Translations under genes and position numbers: made by a program
The notes under the pieces: generated by a model
What the model was told of the DNA's origin: nothing
The model's database searches: none
What the model saw: only the letters and a program-made list of their open reading frames with translations
From: Monarcha castaneiventris obscurior
Taxonomy: Eukaryota > Chordata > Aves > Passeriformes > Monarchidae
Length of the DNA: 64,000 nucleotides
Assembly (NCBI GenBank): GCA_026261815.1
Contig: JAMPIT010000583.1
Location: 992,001 to 1,056,000, forward strand
Direction: 5' to 3'
In this document: positions 25,391 to 38,412 of the stretch, in pieces
How the letters are laid out: every line of letters starts with the position of its first letter
Position numbering within the stretch: the first letter of the stretch is position 1

Positions 25391-28300
25391 AAATGACCAA
25401 ACTAAGAAACAAGGGATCATTCCTTCTCATTTGTGTAGCCTGCAGTTCACAAGGACAATGAGTAAAGTTCATGTTTCAAACCTTAGATAACTTCCAGTAG
25501 CACACAGGTTACAGGGGTCCACCCTATTATATAGAAAAAAATTAAACCTAGCTACATAAAAACCTTACATCTTGTTATGAGAGAACGCTCACGAGTCCAC
25601 TTTGGCTGACAGTAAATGTGAACCAATAAAGAATTAACACAGTCAGAGTCACTGAATGAATGTAAAAATCCATCTTGCCCTGTAAGAACTAATAATAAGG
25701 TCTACATTTCTTCATCAGTGCTGCGTATTTTGTTGTGGTTCATGTGATCGCTTCTGTCAACACTAGACAAAATATTAATTCCTGTAGACTTGTCTAATTA
25801 AGCAAGTTCACATCTTAAGGATTTTCTGATTGCAAGAGGAATAGCAAACCCAAATCTGCGTCCTTTAAAATGTGTTTTATACTGAGCTTAATCTTCTTGC
25901 ACTCTCTTTTTCCTTTCCAATCCAATTTCAACATTGAGACATGCAATGATTCAGTAACAAACATGACTGGCTGCCTTTATGATATTATATGAATTGTCAT
26001 AAAGAGCACTTTCTAGTTGAATTAACGTGACAGGTATGTAACGGATTCTGTAAAAATAAAGTCACAATATGCCATAATATTTCACAATGCTCTAAAACTG
26101 ACAAGCAGTTCTCTAATTACTGCTTATACAGAAATTCTAAACACCATTTTCATATGTTTACTTTGCTAAGCAATCTATTATTTCAGTGTATCCTTGGCTG
26201 AAAATGCAACTGCAGTTAAAAAGAAAAAATGTGATAGATTTATCTTTCTTACTTTTCCGAAAAATGTCAAGACCTGACATAGTAAATTAAACAGCTGGTA
26301 ACACATGGAAAACTCTGGATTTATAAACAGTACCAAGTTTACAAAGAAGTATTTGGTTTTATTTCTCCATTTTTTTTTACTGCCTAAAAATATTTAGCCT
26401 GTACCTGCAGCGCTGTTTCAATTCCTAAAAGATTCTTACTCCTGTTGCTTATGCAGATCATGGCTCTGCACTGTAAAGTGAAAGGGACTCCTTTGCAAAA
26501 ACCCTTTTTGAGGACCTAACAGCCCCTTTGGTCTTCCTGAGGCATTGTTTTCATTGCAAGGGGAAAGGATCTCCTATTCAAGGAAATCCTGAAGGAGATT
26601 CAATTGATGCAGAGGTCTTCTACCTGTGCTTGTATTTAGGGTACCAGTAATTTCAATAGAATAGAATTATTCTTCAGAAAACATCAATTTATCAAAATTA
26701 AAACAGTTATTGATTTACTGCTAGAATATCTCTTTTGAATATGAAATTTCTGATAAAAGCCTGACTTTAAGGAGCACAAAACAAGCTACAGGCCAACAGC
26801 TCACCACTGGGGCAGCGGAACAGGGATTCTGGCCTCTCCTGGCTTGCTAAATTCCTTGAAAAAATGGAAACCAGTAGGACTCTTTTTCAAGGTCCTGTGA
26901 CCCTATTAGCCAGAGATCCTTATCCAAATATACTTCCAGGGACCCTCATGTTCCAGGAACTCAGTGCATTACTCTGCCCTTGGGTGCACTAATTCATCGT
27001 AGCCTATTGTGTGTTTTTAAGTGAAACAAGCCCACACAAAAGTAGAAACAGCCGCTTATGTTCAGCCTGTGATTTGCATATTTAAATTCAGTGTTTAAAC
27101 ATGTCTTAATCTGCATGCTGTGCTCCATCTCTTGAAGTGGCTATTATAGAACTTATTTGTCTTTGAGAATGTGTTAGATACCAAACTAGGCAACATGTCT
27201 GGGATGTAGCAGTTATTTTATCCAGCCTCCCTTAGTGCTCTGCCATCCTTGGAGCCATTCCTCCAGCTTTCCACAGCTTTGCTTCAGTCTCCAGTTCTGG
27301 TTAAGGACTGTCCTCATCATTTATTCTAATTCCAGTTCTCTGCACAATATTATCACAAACACAATATTATCATTTAAATCAACTACAAGAAATAGATAAA
27401 TCACACACTAAAGATGGATAAATACTCTATGGGCTTTAGTGAGTGCCTAGCATCATAACTTTGTGAATAAGCAGCTCTTTTCAGTGAGTGCACAGCCTGT
27501 TTCTTCCCATGCCTTAAACCAAATGAACATTAAAATGGTTCTTCCACTCCTTAAGAATATGGATTTATTTGTTTCCATTAAAAAAAAAAAAATTTCCAAC
27601 TACAAGCTGCTCACAGTGCAGACAATCACCTGAATGCAAACAGCTGAGCCTCAAGGCAGATTTGGGAAATGTCTCTCAAATAATCAGTGTATAAGTGTTT
27701 TAAGACAACAAGGATTTTTGAAATACTTCTGAAAATTTTAGATAGGTATTACAACAGTGTTAGTATAACAAAAAACTCCCTAATTTTTCTGAAATGAAAC
27801 ACCAAGGGCTGGAAAAAACCACACCAAAACATGAATGACAGTTTTAGAAGAGTTTTTAAGAGAACAGTTGAGACACCTCCATTCAAAGCAAAAATCAACT
27901 TCAATTAAAAAATTATACATTCTACATTTTTTAAGAACTTTGCAACATTTATCCTGAAACAGAAAACTCCCCCTGAGTAGGTGTCATTTATAAAAATTTG
28001 TAATTTAGAGCTAAGAATTTATTGCAGCAGTTATACCTCTCTATTAAAAAAAGTAGTTACTGGTGAAGTTGGTAATAATTCTTGCACTTCAAACCACAGA
28101 ACAAACTTCATTTTTTCGTTTAATTAAAGCAGCTACTTTTAGTGCACTCAAGAGCCGACACCAAACTCTCAAACAGTTGATTCTATGAAGCAAATAATAG
28201 CTAAATAGGCCTAACCACTAATTTAATTAGGGTGGTGAAATGGCTCCAAAGGAAGCCCAGTGGTCTGCTGTGACAAACCACAGACCAGAGGAAGCCACAG

Positions 28301-29997
28301 GAGAATTTAACCCAGTGTAAATTAACCAGCTAAAAAGGGTAAAGCTGAGGATATCTTTATGAAATGCTCAGCTTACAGCTACAGAAGGTTGTTGGTTGGT
28401 TTTTCAAATGAATATGAGTAGGTGTAGCTGCTACATAAAGAAAATAAAAACAATCCAGCTGCTATGGTTCTTCTCCGAGGCAGGATGGCACAGATGTGGA
28501 ATCCTAGGAAAATGGCTGTTTTCCTTTGCCTACAGAAAGAACATGGCTGTTTCACTTGTCTGGTGTTTGGGGGTTTCTGTAGAGTTTTCTTTTTCCTTCC
28601 CCCCCTACTCCCCTTCTTTTAAGTAGAGAGATCAAATTTAACTGGATGTTTTATTGGAACTCACAGGGCTTGGCTCAAACACCAACCACTCGCTTGTTAC
28701 TGAAATGCCTCATTATTCACTCAGTCTGATTCTATTCAAATCCCTGGAAGTTAATATTCCACTTTACAGTTTATCACCTGCTATCACAGCTCTGCTGCCT
28801 CATTACGGCTCCCAGGGTCTCCTTCAGTCCCAGGGGACAATGCAGCACCTCCTCTCTCACTTCCTCTATGCTGCTTTTAATTCTCAGCACACAGAAACAT
28901 AACCCACCTTTCCAATCACGGTTTTCATCTTCGAGTTGTTTTTCTTTTTCCTTTACATGCTTTAAAACCATTTTTTTTTTTTTACTCCTACCACAAGGGT
29001 ATCCAGAATGGTGAGACCTGTGATTCCACTCACCAGGATTTATTGTACACCTCTGTGCTTCGACCCTCCTCTTTATGATGACATGAGCAACATAAAATTT
29101 TATCTTACTAAACAAATCCAGTCAAGGAGTCAGGTCTGGGATGCACAAGAAGGGGCTTTTACTGACTTGCAGAGACCTGGCAATTCAGGCTGAGCATAAA
29201 ACTTCACCCAGAAAACAGCTTAAAAGTCCTTTAGAAAGTAGTTGTCCTTGTTCTGGGTTTTCTGCCATGTAACTAAATAATTTCATTCTACCAGCATTAT
29301 TTTAATAATCTCTGCAGTTATTGTTTTTGCGCAATAGATTCCTGAAATCCCCTCTGCATTACCTGCAGGAAGGTGAACACACACAATGTTCCTACAAAAA
29401 CCTTTGCTGAGGTCTCTACTGGCTCCAAAGCTTTAGTACTGCCAACGTAACTTTGAAAGCGTGCACTTGTTTCCTTGGAACACCATTCCCAACCACACCA
29501 AATCCCAGAATAGCACAGGATAACCTTCTCCATTAAGGAATAGCTAGGGCAGCTGTCAGGGACCTCTTCTTTAGGGTACTTTTTCTCCATCAAACCTGTA
29601 AAATTGTGTTCTGTATACTCCAGCTTGTCCCAGGAAGGGGAATCTGAAGGGGTGGAATTCAAAAAAATGTAGTGGCTTGGCTAAAAAAGTAGACACATTT
29701 TAACATGTCATCTAAAAACAGCAGAGCTGATTTCTTCTCTACAGGAATGATGATTTGTAAAATTGCTACAAATGTGATTCATTAAACAAATTATAGGCTT
29801 GTGTTTAGCACTATTTTTCTGTTGGAGTGTGTTATCATTTAGCCAAGGCTTCTTACATAACACATCATGTCTTTCCTCAAAATTAGCATTATTAATTGTC
29901 AAAATCCAATGGCAAACAAGTGCAGGGAGTCCCAAACCTACCTAACAATTAATACTTAAAGCAGAAATTTACATAAGAAAGACTTATTATTTGACAT

Positions 29998-30056
29998 GTG
30001 TATTTATATTCTTTTTGTTTAAAATAGGTGTATTTATATTCTTTTTGTTTAAAATA
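29998..30056. repeat. Exact tandem duplication of a 30-bp AT-rich unit
   Basis: The segment GTGTATTTATATTCTTTTTG plus TTTAAAATAG at 29998-30027 is repeated immediately (30028-30056), without any mismatch up to the divergence point. The lack of differences implies a recent duplication. Confidence 0.9.
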
Positions 30057-30767
30057 TAGATTGAAGTGCCAGAACATTACACATAATAAAATGGGAAGTA
30101 CAGGTTGGGGAGTAAAACGCAGTAATGATGTGGCATTTTCCTGTGTGACAAATAGGTGTGGAGGCTGGCTTGTGTCAAGTCAATATACCTTGGAAAAACA
30201 CTAGAAGCTGTTGCAAAGCTCTCATTTTGTTTGTTATTGCAAAGAATTCTGCCATCACTTATTTCTGATACACCAAACTGTGAAAATAAATTCACTAAGC
30301 TGACTAAGAAGTCTCGTTTAAAAGGTCAAGATTTTATCTTTTATCAACACTTTAAAAATGAAGATACCACTTCTGATGAGTAACTCCGTAAAGAAAATAC
30401 GTGATTTCTGCCTGCAGCTTTGAAATAAACATGGAATGCTTTCCCAAAAAGAATATCAACCTCCTTCTCTAACTGTGGTGGGATATAAACTGTCAGGTTT
30501 CTATGCCTCATGTTCAAAATCCCATATGGCAAGTCTAAACCCATTGCAGATTAGTGCACCCACTTCTTACCAACAGGTCATTCAGAGCACCTGCAGAGAC
30601 ACAGCACAAGAAAATTACTAAAAAGTACATAAAGAAAAAACTTCTGGCATCTAAACTACCCTTCATATGCTACAAGACATTAACTGGCCTTTAGGTAATG
30701 CACTAATAAACCTTAATGCTCTAATTACCCTAACTTCAACAGAGTACTGTGTGAATGTCAGCCACAA

Positions 30768-30815
30768 TAACAGAATCACAGAAACTGGGTGGGAAAGGAT
30801 TTCAAGAAGCTGGGT
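30768..30815 (-). mobile_element. Possible CR1 3' tip remnant
   Basis: ACAGAATCACAGAAACTGGG followed by TGGGAAAGGATTTCAAGAAG resembles the reverse complement of a CR1 terminus (octamer tail, then GTTGGAAAGGACCTCAAG). It is only about 45 bp and diverged. It could be chance. Confidence 0.45.
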
Positions 30816-31008
30816 GTTTTCATTTCCTGTGCTTTAAAAATACCCCAGTAGATTTCCAAGCTGCTTTGTAATTGTTTCAGATATGTATGGGGAAAAAAGC
30901 AATCAATGGTCCACAGGAACCGTGCTAATAAGTTGACTATTCTACCCTTTCATTATCTAGTACATAAAATTGGTGCTTTGACTGTTCCATACATAAGTGC
31001 ACCTCATT

Positions 31009-31445
31009 TCACAGAATCATTCAGGTTGGAAAAGCCCTCCAAGGCCATGGAGTTCAAGCTGTGCCCGATGCCCACCTTGTCCCCAGCCCAGAGCTCTGAG
31101 TGCCACCTCCAGCCCTTCCTTGGACACCTCCAGGGATGGGGGCTCCAAACCTCCCTGGGCAGCCCCTGCCAAGGCCTGAGCACCCTTTCCATGCAGAAAT
31201 TCCTGCTGATGTCCACCCTGAGCCTCCCCTGGCCCAGGCTGAGGCCGTTCCCTCTCCTCCTGTCCCTGTTCCCTGGGAGCAGAGCCCGACCCCCCCCGGC
31301 TGCCCCCTCCTGTCAGGGACTTGTGCAGAGCCACAAGGTCCCCCCGAGCCTCCTTTTCTCCAGGCTGAGCCCCTTTCCCAGCTCCCTCAGCTGCCCCTCA
31401 CAGGACTGACCCTCCAGACCCTCCCCCAGCTCTGTTGCCCAATCC
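31009..31445 (-). mobile_element. CR1 LINE 3' fragment, antisense copy (C1)
   Basis: GC-rich antisense CR1 copy. The 3' tip at the left is CACAGAATCATTCAGGTTGG, followed by AAAGCCCTCCAAGGCCATGG, CTCCAGGGATGGGGGCTCC, AGAAATTCCTGCTGATGTCC and CTTTTCTCCAGGCTGAGCCC. It ends at about 31445 after CCTCCCCCAGCTCTGTTGCCC. Positions 31067-31390 match the reverse strand of 44457-44781 with about two substitutions and one single-base gap, so the two copies form a long inverted repeat. Frames of 105-167 codons on both strands are products of the stop-poor sequence. Confidence 0.9.
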
Positions 31446-31449
31446 TAAA

Positions 31450-34400
31450 CACAGTCAATAAAACAAATTGACATCTGCAGCCACATCCCACACTTTTCCC
31501 ACTCCGGGTACAGTTTGGAGTTCACTTTTAAGTGGAGTTGTGCCATACATCTTGGGTTACACAGTCCTACCCAACTTAGCTCAGCGGATCTGACTGGAAT
31601 TTGCATGAACCACGGAAAACAAGAACCTTTTCAGCAGTTAATTAAGCAACTTGTATCTTTCTGACAAGATGGCTTTGATTTTAGTTCTCAATTTCTTTCT
31701 TTGGTCCCTGTTTTGCTGGTCAAAAGAAAAGATCATTACACAGTACTGAAGGGTGCTCCCCCTTTGCATCTTCAGATGCAAATGAAGACTTCAAATAGTG
31801 CAAACCTATCTATTAAACATGAACAAAGGTAGCAACACTGAGAGAAGGTGGCCTTTCATTAATATTGGATAAATGAAAAAACATGTTTCCCGCTTACTCC
31901 TGTCATAATTTACAGCAATTTCACATGGGAAATTAACTTCATAGACCCTTTTTAACCCCTTATTTTTTAACAAGTGAAAGCATTTCAGAGTGAAAAAATA
32001 AACCCCTCATTTTGGTATACTTAAGACATTGATTGGCACATACAGACACAATGAACTGAATTACTGGTTTGTATTTTTTTTTTCTCCAAATGCTATATGA
32101 GTAAGACTATTTTTGCCTACTTATCCTTTAGGGCTGTTGGGCAATGGATGCAACAGAACATGAATGGCAGAACCAGCAGTTGTGATTCTACCACATGCTG
32201 CAAGAACAAAAACAGCCCCAAGAAAACCACTAAAAACCATCTCCCGCTGTGCTTTTAAAGTTATGATTTCTTTTAAATGATCACAGGCCATGCTTTTCTT
32301 TGGCTTAGGTGAGAGCCAGGGGTCTCAGCAAGCTTGTTGCAGCTCTTACCAGCAACTTGTAAGAATTAGGAAGCTGTCAAAAAATATCATTAGAGATTTT
32401 TAGTGATTATTTTCCTTCAATAAGTCACTCCAAATTAGAATCTAATGCTTGCTTTCTTTGACGGCTTCTAGTTTTCTGCAGGTGAAAGAATACAAGCCAC
32501 AAAAGAAAAATCCAACTTGGTTTGTCATTAATTTTTAATTTGTTTTGAAACATTTGCTACATAGCTTCATAGGACTCACAATTAATTTTAGAGACAGTAC
32601 TGCACGTATCTGTTAATAGCAGAGAGATGGAAATCTGAATGCCAGATCCCAGAAGTGAGTTTGCCACTGTTCTGAGAGCAATAACTCCTACATCATGAAG
32701 GCCATTCCATGAAAAAAGTCCTCTGGCCCTTCAGGAATAATGTATAAAACAAAAGACTTATTTCTAAAAGTAGGAAAATATTTACTCTTCTACTTTTTAA
32801 TTAGACACCACACCCTCAAAAAGAAAAAAAAGATAAATTTGAAGTTACTTCTGGTTTGGCATTACTGATTAGGTGGAATCTGAATTTAAACCAATACCTA
32901 AGCATGAGTACACTGTGTGTCTATGATTCCAACACAGCAAATACTATTTTACAGACAAACCTGCCTGCATTGAGAACACGTTTCTACTTCCTGAGGGAGG
33001 CCCTGATGGCTGCTGAGGCCACAAAGCATCACAGAGATGCAAAGTCAGCAACACCACTCTGTACGGGGTGCCTGCTTTGGGTGTTTATTATCCATCATGC
33101 CCTCCTTATCACGACCCCACATGGCCATTCTTGCCCCTAGTTTCTGTCACACTAAATTCAGGAGGGAAAGAAAAAGATTCTGCTCTACATCTCCGTGTAC
33201 CAGGAAAAAAAGTGAAGCATCTGCCCCTCTTGGATCCCATGTGCAAAGTCTGCAACAACACGTGTGAGGAAACAAACATACAGAGTGCATGTTTGTTACT
33301 GCACCTAAATGAAGGGATAAAGCTAATTCTTCATGAAGAGCATTCTTATTTGCATCTCTCCAGGCACCTGTGCTACTGCTCAAAAAGGCTGAATTTGTGA
33401 CACACCTTATTTTACCATGCATTCAGCAGGTTTTTTCCCAATCTAGTAATTTTCCAGTGTCCCCAGTAAATCTATAACAAAATGATAAGTTTTGAGGACT
33501 GCATGATTACTGGCACAATAAGACGATTCTGTCTTCTTGCCTTTTACCTGTGTTATTTTCATTTATTGTGTTCTCAAAGAATACCGATCATGGCAGATTG
33601 GAGAACACTATTTCCAGAAAGCACTCTGCAAAGTATATACGGATAGCAAGCTGTTGGTTTCCCTGGTTACCTTGAATTTACATGGCACTGAATTAAGAAC
33701 AAAAACCTGTTAGTCAGAATCCATATTGGTTCCATCTAGAAAGAGATTTTTAGCCAGTGTTAACTGCTGCATTTTTCAGGCTCACTAAAAAAGAAACCCA
33801 CGAAGAAGCAACAAATTTGTAGATATGATAACTAGAAGCTGAATTAAGGAAAAAGAATCAGCCATGCTGAGGTATCTCTGGAGCTGATGCTAGGATCAGA
33901 CATCCAAGGTAGGAATGCCTATGTTATGTACGTGGCATTAGACTGACCCAAGGATCCTGACTCCTGCACGCTCTAGAGGCAGAATTCCCAGGAGATCATG
34001 AAATGACTTTCAGAGCTGGCTAATTTTCCCCCAAAATCACAGCCCAACATGCAGAACTAAATATAAAGTACAGCGCTTTTACATATGGACAAAATCTTAC
34101 TATTTTTGGAGTGCCAGATTAGTTTGCAGTCTTCTGTGTGAGAGCTGGCAAATACATCTATATGTGCATGTGGAAGGTGCTCTCTGATTTTCACCAAATC
34201 CAGCACCAAGTGTTTGTCTGTTATTTACAGAGAGCACCAGCCCTCTCTGCTTTCCAGATTTCCCAAGAACTGTGTACAAAGCAACCCATTGAAGCCAGGA
34301 AAAGCCACAACACAACTACTAAAGTATTTGCTGATTGAAAATAAGCCTTGACACCAGCACTTATTTCACCATCAGCAGTAACACCACGCCAATTCAAACA

Positions 34401-35065
34401 GCAACCATTCTCTGTTTCTGCAACATTCATTGGTGCAATTTCATCAGCTCTTATCTGGAAACCAATAAAATTTTAAGGTCTTTTATTCCATCATGACCTC
34501 TGTATTGTTTCAGTGTATTAAGAGTTCACACAGCAGGAAGAATAAAGAAGCATCACAGTAGTCTGGGAAGTGGACAACATGGAATAGAACTAACAAAAGA
34601 GAGGAGGGGTGTAAAGGAGGGGTTGATCATAAGAAAAAATTAGGAAGGGTAAAAAAAAAATGGCAACCCTTGAGAAAGGACAAAAGTGAGACTAAAAGAA
34701 GTATAAAAGAAAATCTGTATTCTCAGTGATTAAATACATGTAAGGATGTAAGGATAAATTAGCTCTCTACTGAAGTCTATAGAACACAGTAGTATTTCAG
34801 CTCCTAAGGCTTTAGTTTCCATGTAAAAATAAAAATCCCCAGTATTCCTAACTTAAAAAAAAAGTTCACATTCCCTTGCACTGAAATTGTCAAGCATAAT
34901 TTATTATAAATAAGATTGGAAAGGAAGAAATACAATATTAGTGTACCCAACAACTCAGTCTTTAGCACAAATTTTACAACAACCCAGGATCCCACAAGTA
35001 GAAGGTTGGAGCACTGGTATTTCTTTATAAAACAAGCTCAGTCTTTCCATTAAAGTAGATTTTAA
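31450..35065. other. AT-rich non-coding DNA
   Basis: No gene recognised. Overlapping sense frames of 76-110 codons at 32856-33400 and an antisense 91-codon frame share one mildly GC-richer patch; none shows a domain. No recognised repeat. Confidence 0.5.
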
Positions 35066-35068
35066 TTT

Positions 35069-35184
35069 CCAGGTTGGATGGGGCTTGGAGCAACCTGCTT
35101 TAGTGGAAGGTGTCCCTAGCCATGGCAGGGGCTTGGAATGAGCTTTAACATCTCTCCCAACCCAGGCCATCCCATGATTCTGTA
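35069..35184 (+). mobile_element. CR1 LINE 3' tip, 5'-truncated
   Basis: CCAGGTTGGATGGGGCTTGG, GCAACCTGCTTTAGTGGAAGG, TGTCCCTAGCCATGGCAGGG and TCTCCCAACCCAGGCCATCC, closing with CATGATTCTGT. This is the sense 3' end of the same broad family as at 8.6 and 47.2 kb, with more substitutions. Confidence 0.88.
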
Positions 35185-35407
35185 TTTCTCTAAAATGAGG
35201 AAAACAAATGAAAAATTATGTATGCACACACAAAAAGCTGCTGATGCACTGATTTCTTCTACCACCAGAAATAAAATTACACCCAGTGCAAGGAGCTACT
35301 GACAATGCACACCTGGCACTGCTTCTTGCTGTAAAAAAACCTGTATCTTAGGGAGGGGGAAGCCCAATTCTCAGATGCACCCAAGGACAAAGCAACAACC
35401 ACAAGGT

Positions 35408-35427
35408 AAAAAAAAAAAAAAAAAAAA
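35408..35427. repeat. Poly-A run of 20
   Basis: Uninterrupted A20 preceded by ACAAGGT. The upstream sequence is not a recognisable retroposed transcript or SINE. Confidence 0.9.
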
Positions 35428-38385
35428 TCACCAAAACACGGAACAAATATGTAACACTACAGCTGAAATTCTGCTGTGATGAAGGGGCCCAGCACAGATC
35501 ACTGTGCCACCTGAAATTTCCTTAAATACCAGCAAAAGGAAAGAAACTGTTTTGAGATGCCAAATCCCTCTTCCCACTTCTTTCTCTTAAGAGAGCTTTT
35601 CCAGGATGTGACATGCAAACCACCAGGGGAAAAACATAGAGCTGCAATTCTACTTTACTGCCTGAGGCAGTAAATAAAAATAAAGGCATTTCACACACCG
35701 ATATACTTCTCTAGGCAAAGAAAGCCCTCAAATTTTAGAAGTGGTTCATTACTAGGCTCATCTAAAAAAAGTCTGCAACAACCAAAGCCAAAACACAAAG
35801 CTGCTGCACATATTAGAGAAAACCAGAAATTTTCTTGTGAGGTTATGCCTTGAATCTCTGCTAACATTGAGTTGCAACTGGGTAATCTGGCACAGAGAGA
35901 AGAGAGAAGTTCCAGAATAGAGTCCTGCTCTGGAAGACCATGATGGAGTTCTGACCACAATTCTCCAGTGACCTCTGGAACAGAAGTGTCTCAAAAAACC
36001 TTTAAGCAACAAATTTAAAGCAGGAGTACAGACAGATACTCATCATCTGTGCTCTGCTGCTCAGCTGCTTGTTTTATACAATTTTCTAATGAAAAATTAA
36101 TTTTGCCTCAGTTGCAATGTTACTGTGTTCACTTTAAGTTTGCCCAGTGTTTCTTCCAGCATCTGACAGTAAGGTAAAAACCTTCACAGAGGCAGCTCAG
36201 ACTGGAATCACACACTCCACTTTTGAGATAAATGCAAATAAAAAGATTTGGAGGTTTTAAGACTAGGAAGTTAATGCCCATGAAGCTGCAAAAGCATGTA
36301 AGGAAGGTGCTATTACCAGCTATCAAGTGAAAGAGTGGGAAAGGGCAAAGAGGGAAAACACAATCCAGTGCTTAAAGAAAAAAATATTATCAAAAGATTC
36401 TGGCCTTTAAACCCAATCACGCACAGTCTGCCAGATCTTTTTTATTTATTTGTATGTTCCCTTTTCAAAAGATTTGCTTTGCTGCTTTAATGAACTTTAC
36501 TGTTCTGACACTGTCACAGGATGGCAAAACAGAGATGTTTCAATTAGCTAAATAATTGAGCTTCTTGACTGCTGCAAAAGTCAACATAGGATCTATAAAT
36601 TGGATTTCTTGCTGGATAGGATATAATGAATCATGGAATATAATGTTTGCAACAAGTTACGAAGAAGGATGAGTGGGTTTAGTTCATCTTTGAACCAACA
36701 CATTTCAAGTTTAAGCCTTCTCTCTGCCTAATTCAGAACTAAGCCTTCAAATTAGGTTTCCAAGCCTTGGCACAATTGATTTCTGAGGCTCAAGCAATTC
36801 CACTTTGAATAACACTGATGGAATAGCCAAGAAAACAAAGTCAAAGAGCCATTCACCTCAGGTGAGACCAAAGTTTGGTGATGAGAGCTGTGAAGGATCT
36901 CTTTCTTCCCCTCCCCAGAGGACCAGCACAGAGCAGACAATGGTGTTCCAGCACAAACCTCACCAGGCTACAACTGCCAGGAAAACTTTCCAGAGAAGGT
37001 GCAAAGCATCTCACACCAACAGAAATTACCTTTCCCAAGGGACAGGGCACACAGTTCTGACAGAACCAGTCCAAATCTTGGGTTTTCAACTGCCAATATT
37101 TGTGAACTTTCTGAATGTCTGTCCTTGGAACAATAAAACCATTCTACAAGAGAATTCTCTTTTACTGTAAAAACAATGCTTCAACCTTCTCCCTCCTCTT
37201 GCCATCCCCTTTAGCCCACAACTGTTTCACTTCTCAGTTACAGAGGCCCTTCATTTTCAGAAAACTCTGAAAACACAAAACCCAGATTTTCAGACATCTG
37301 ATCTAAATTTTAACAGCAAACAGTATTCCTCCATTGCATTTAAGTAACCTAGAGTTATATGACATTATGCAACACTGAACTTGCACAACACTTGAACTTA
37401 AAAACTGATAAAAAGTCTTTAGATATTTAATCATTATTTAACAAATATTTGCAACAAATTAAGTAGCAAGTTTTGTAGCTCACTTTTTAGATATGTGATT
37501 AAATGTTAATTAAATGGTAAAATTCATTATCCTCAGAAATCTAATATAACAATAGAAGTGTGGTCATGTACCTACTGGCATTCTAGTTTGAATTAATTAC
37601 ATGCCAAGTAGATTTATGTATTCTACCACAATAGGCACACATTCAACCAACAATCAAGTAGAGTTTCTCTGTAATTACTCTTAATTAAATACACTTAATA
37701 ACAGGAGAATGACAGGCTTGCAGATTCTTTAGTCAGTGTTACTTTTGTTTCTGACAGGTTAACCCAGATTTTACATTGAGAAGGGGCTGGGATTAGCACT
37801 AAAACATTATGCAAAAGATTTAACTTATATAGTAGAAAAAAACATAGCTGAAGCATATACTGCAGAAAATCCACTATGAGAACCTCAGACTAGAGCTTTC
37901 AGTGCCTCCCTCTCTTTAAAAAACCCCCTTTTCAGCTGACCCCCTCCACCTCTGCCTTCTCAAACTGCACCTCATTTCATGGGTAGGACAACGGCAATGG
38001 CTCACCTTGATTTCACTTATCTCCAAACTTGTATCCTTACAGGACACAAGTATCACAGGATAACCAGTATCAATAAAGATGTATGGTTGATATTTTGAAT
38101 TTTTGGCCCCTTTCTTATGATATTTTAGAATGATTTTCATTCTTTGGCTTTGAATATTCTTTCATTCCTTTCTTTTTACTATTATTTTTAATTTTACATC
38201 CAGGAAGTGTAAAGAATCAAACATTCACACCCACGTGTCCTTCTAATATCAATGTTTGTAGTTGCATTTTTCATGTCTTGTCTCCAGGCCCCACCGAGGG
38301 CCTTTCACTGATCAGAAAGGAAGAACGAAGGGGCAAAATACATTAATGACAACAACTGTTCTCCACATCCCCCCCTTGGCTAATT

Positions 38386-38412
38386 AATTCAGTAAATTCA
38401 GTAATTCAGTAA
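38386..38412. repeat. Short tandem repeat, three ATTCAGTAA units
   Basis: ATTCAGTAA occurs three times back to back, the first two sharing no spacer. It looks like replication slippage. Confidence 0.8.

Larger units (their letters stand above)
23860..30765. other. Long AT-rich stretch without recognised interspersed repeats
   Basis: Almost 7 kb with no CR1 sequence that I can see and no supportable gene. Open frames are at most 114 codons (antisense, 29318-29662). From about 24.4 to 28.4 kb there are hardly any frames over 60 codons at all. Long repeat-poor AT-rich intervals in bird genomes often contain conserved non-coding elements, but conservation cannot be judged from one sequence. Confidence 0.5.

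Noticed and set aside
35390..35430. Poly-A tail of a processed pseudogene
   Set aside because: The sequence upstream of the A20 run has no coding or transcript-like character and no flanking direct repeat was found.
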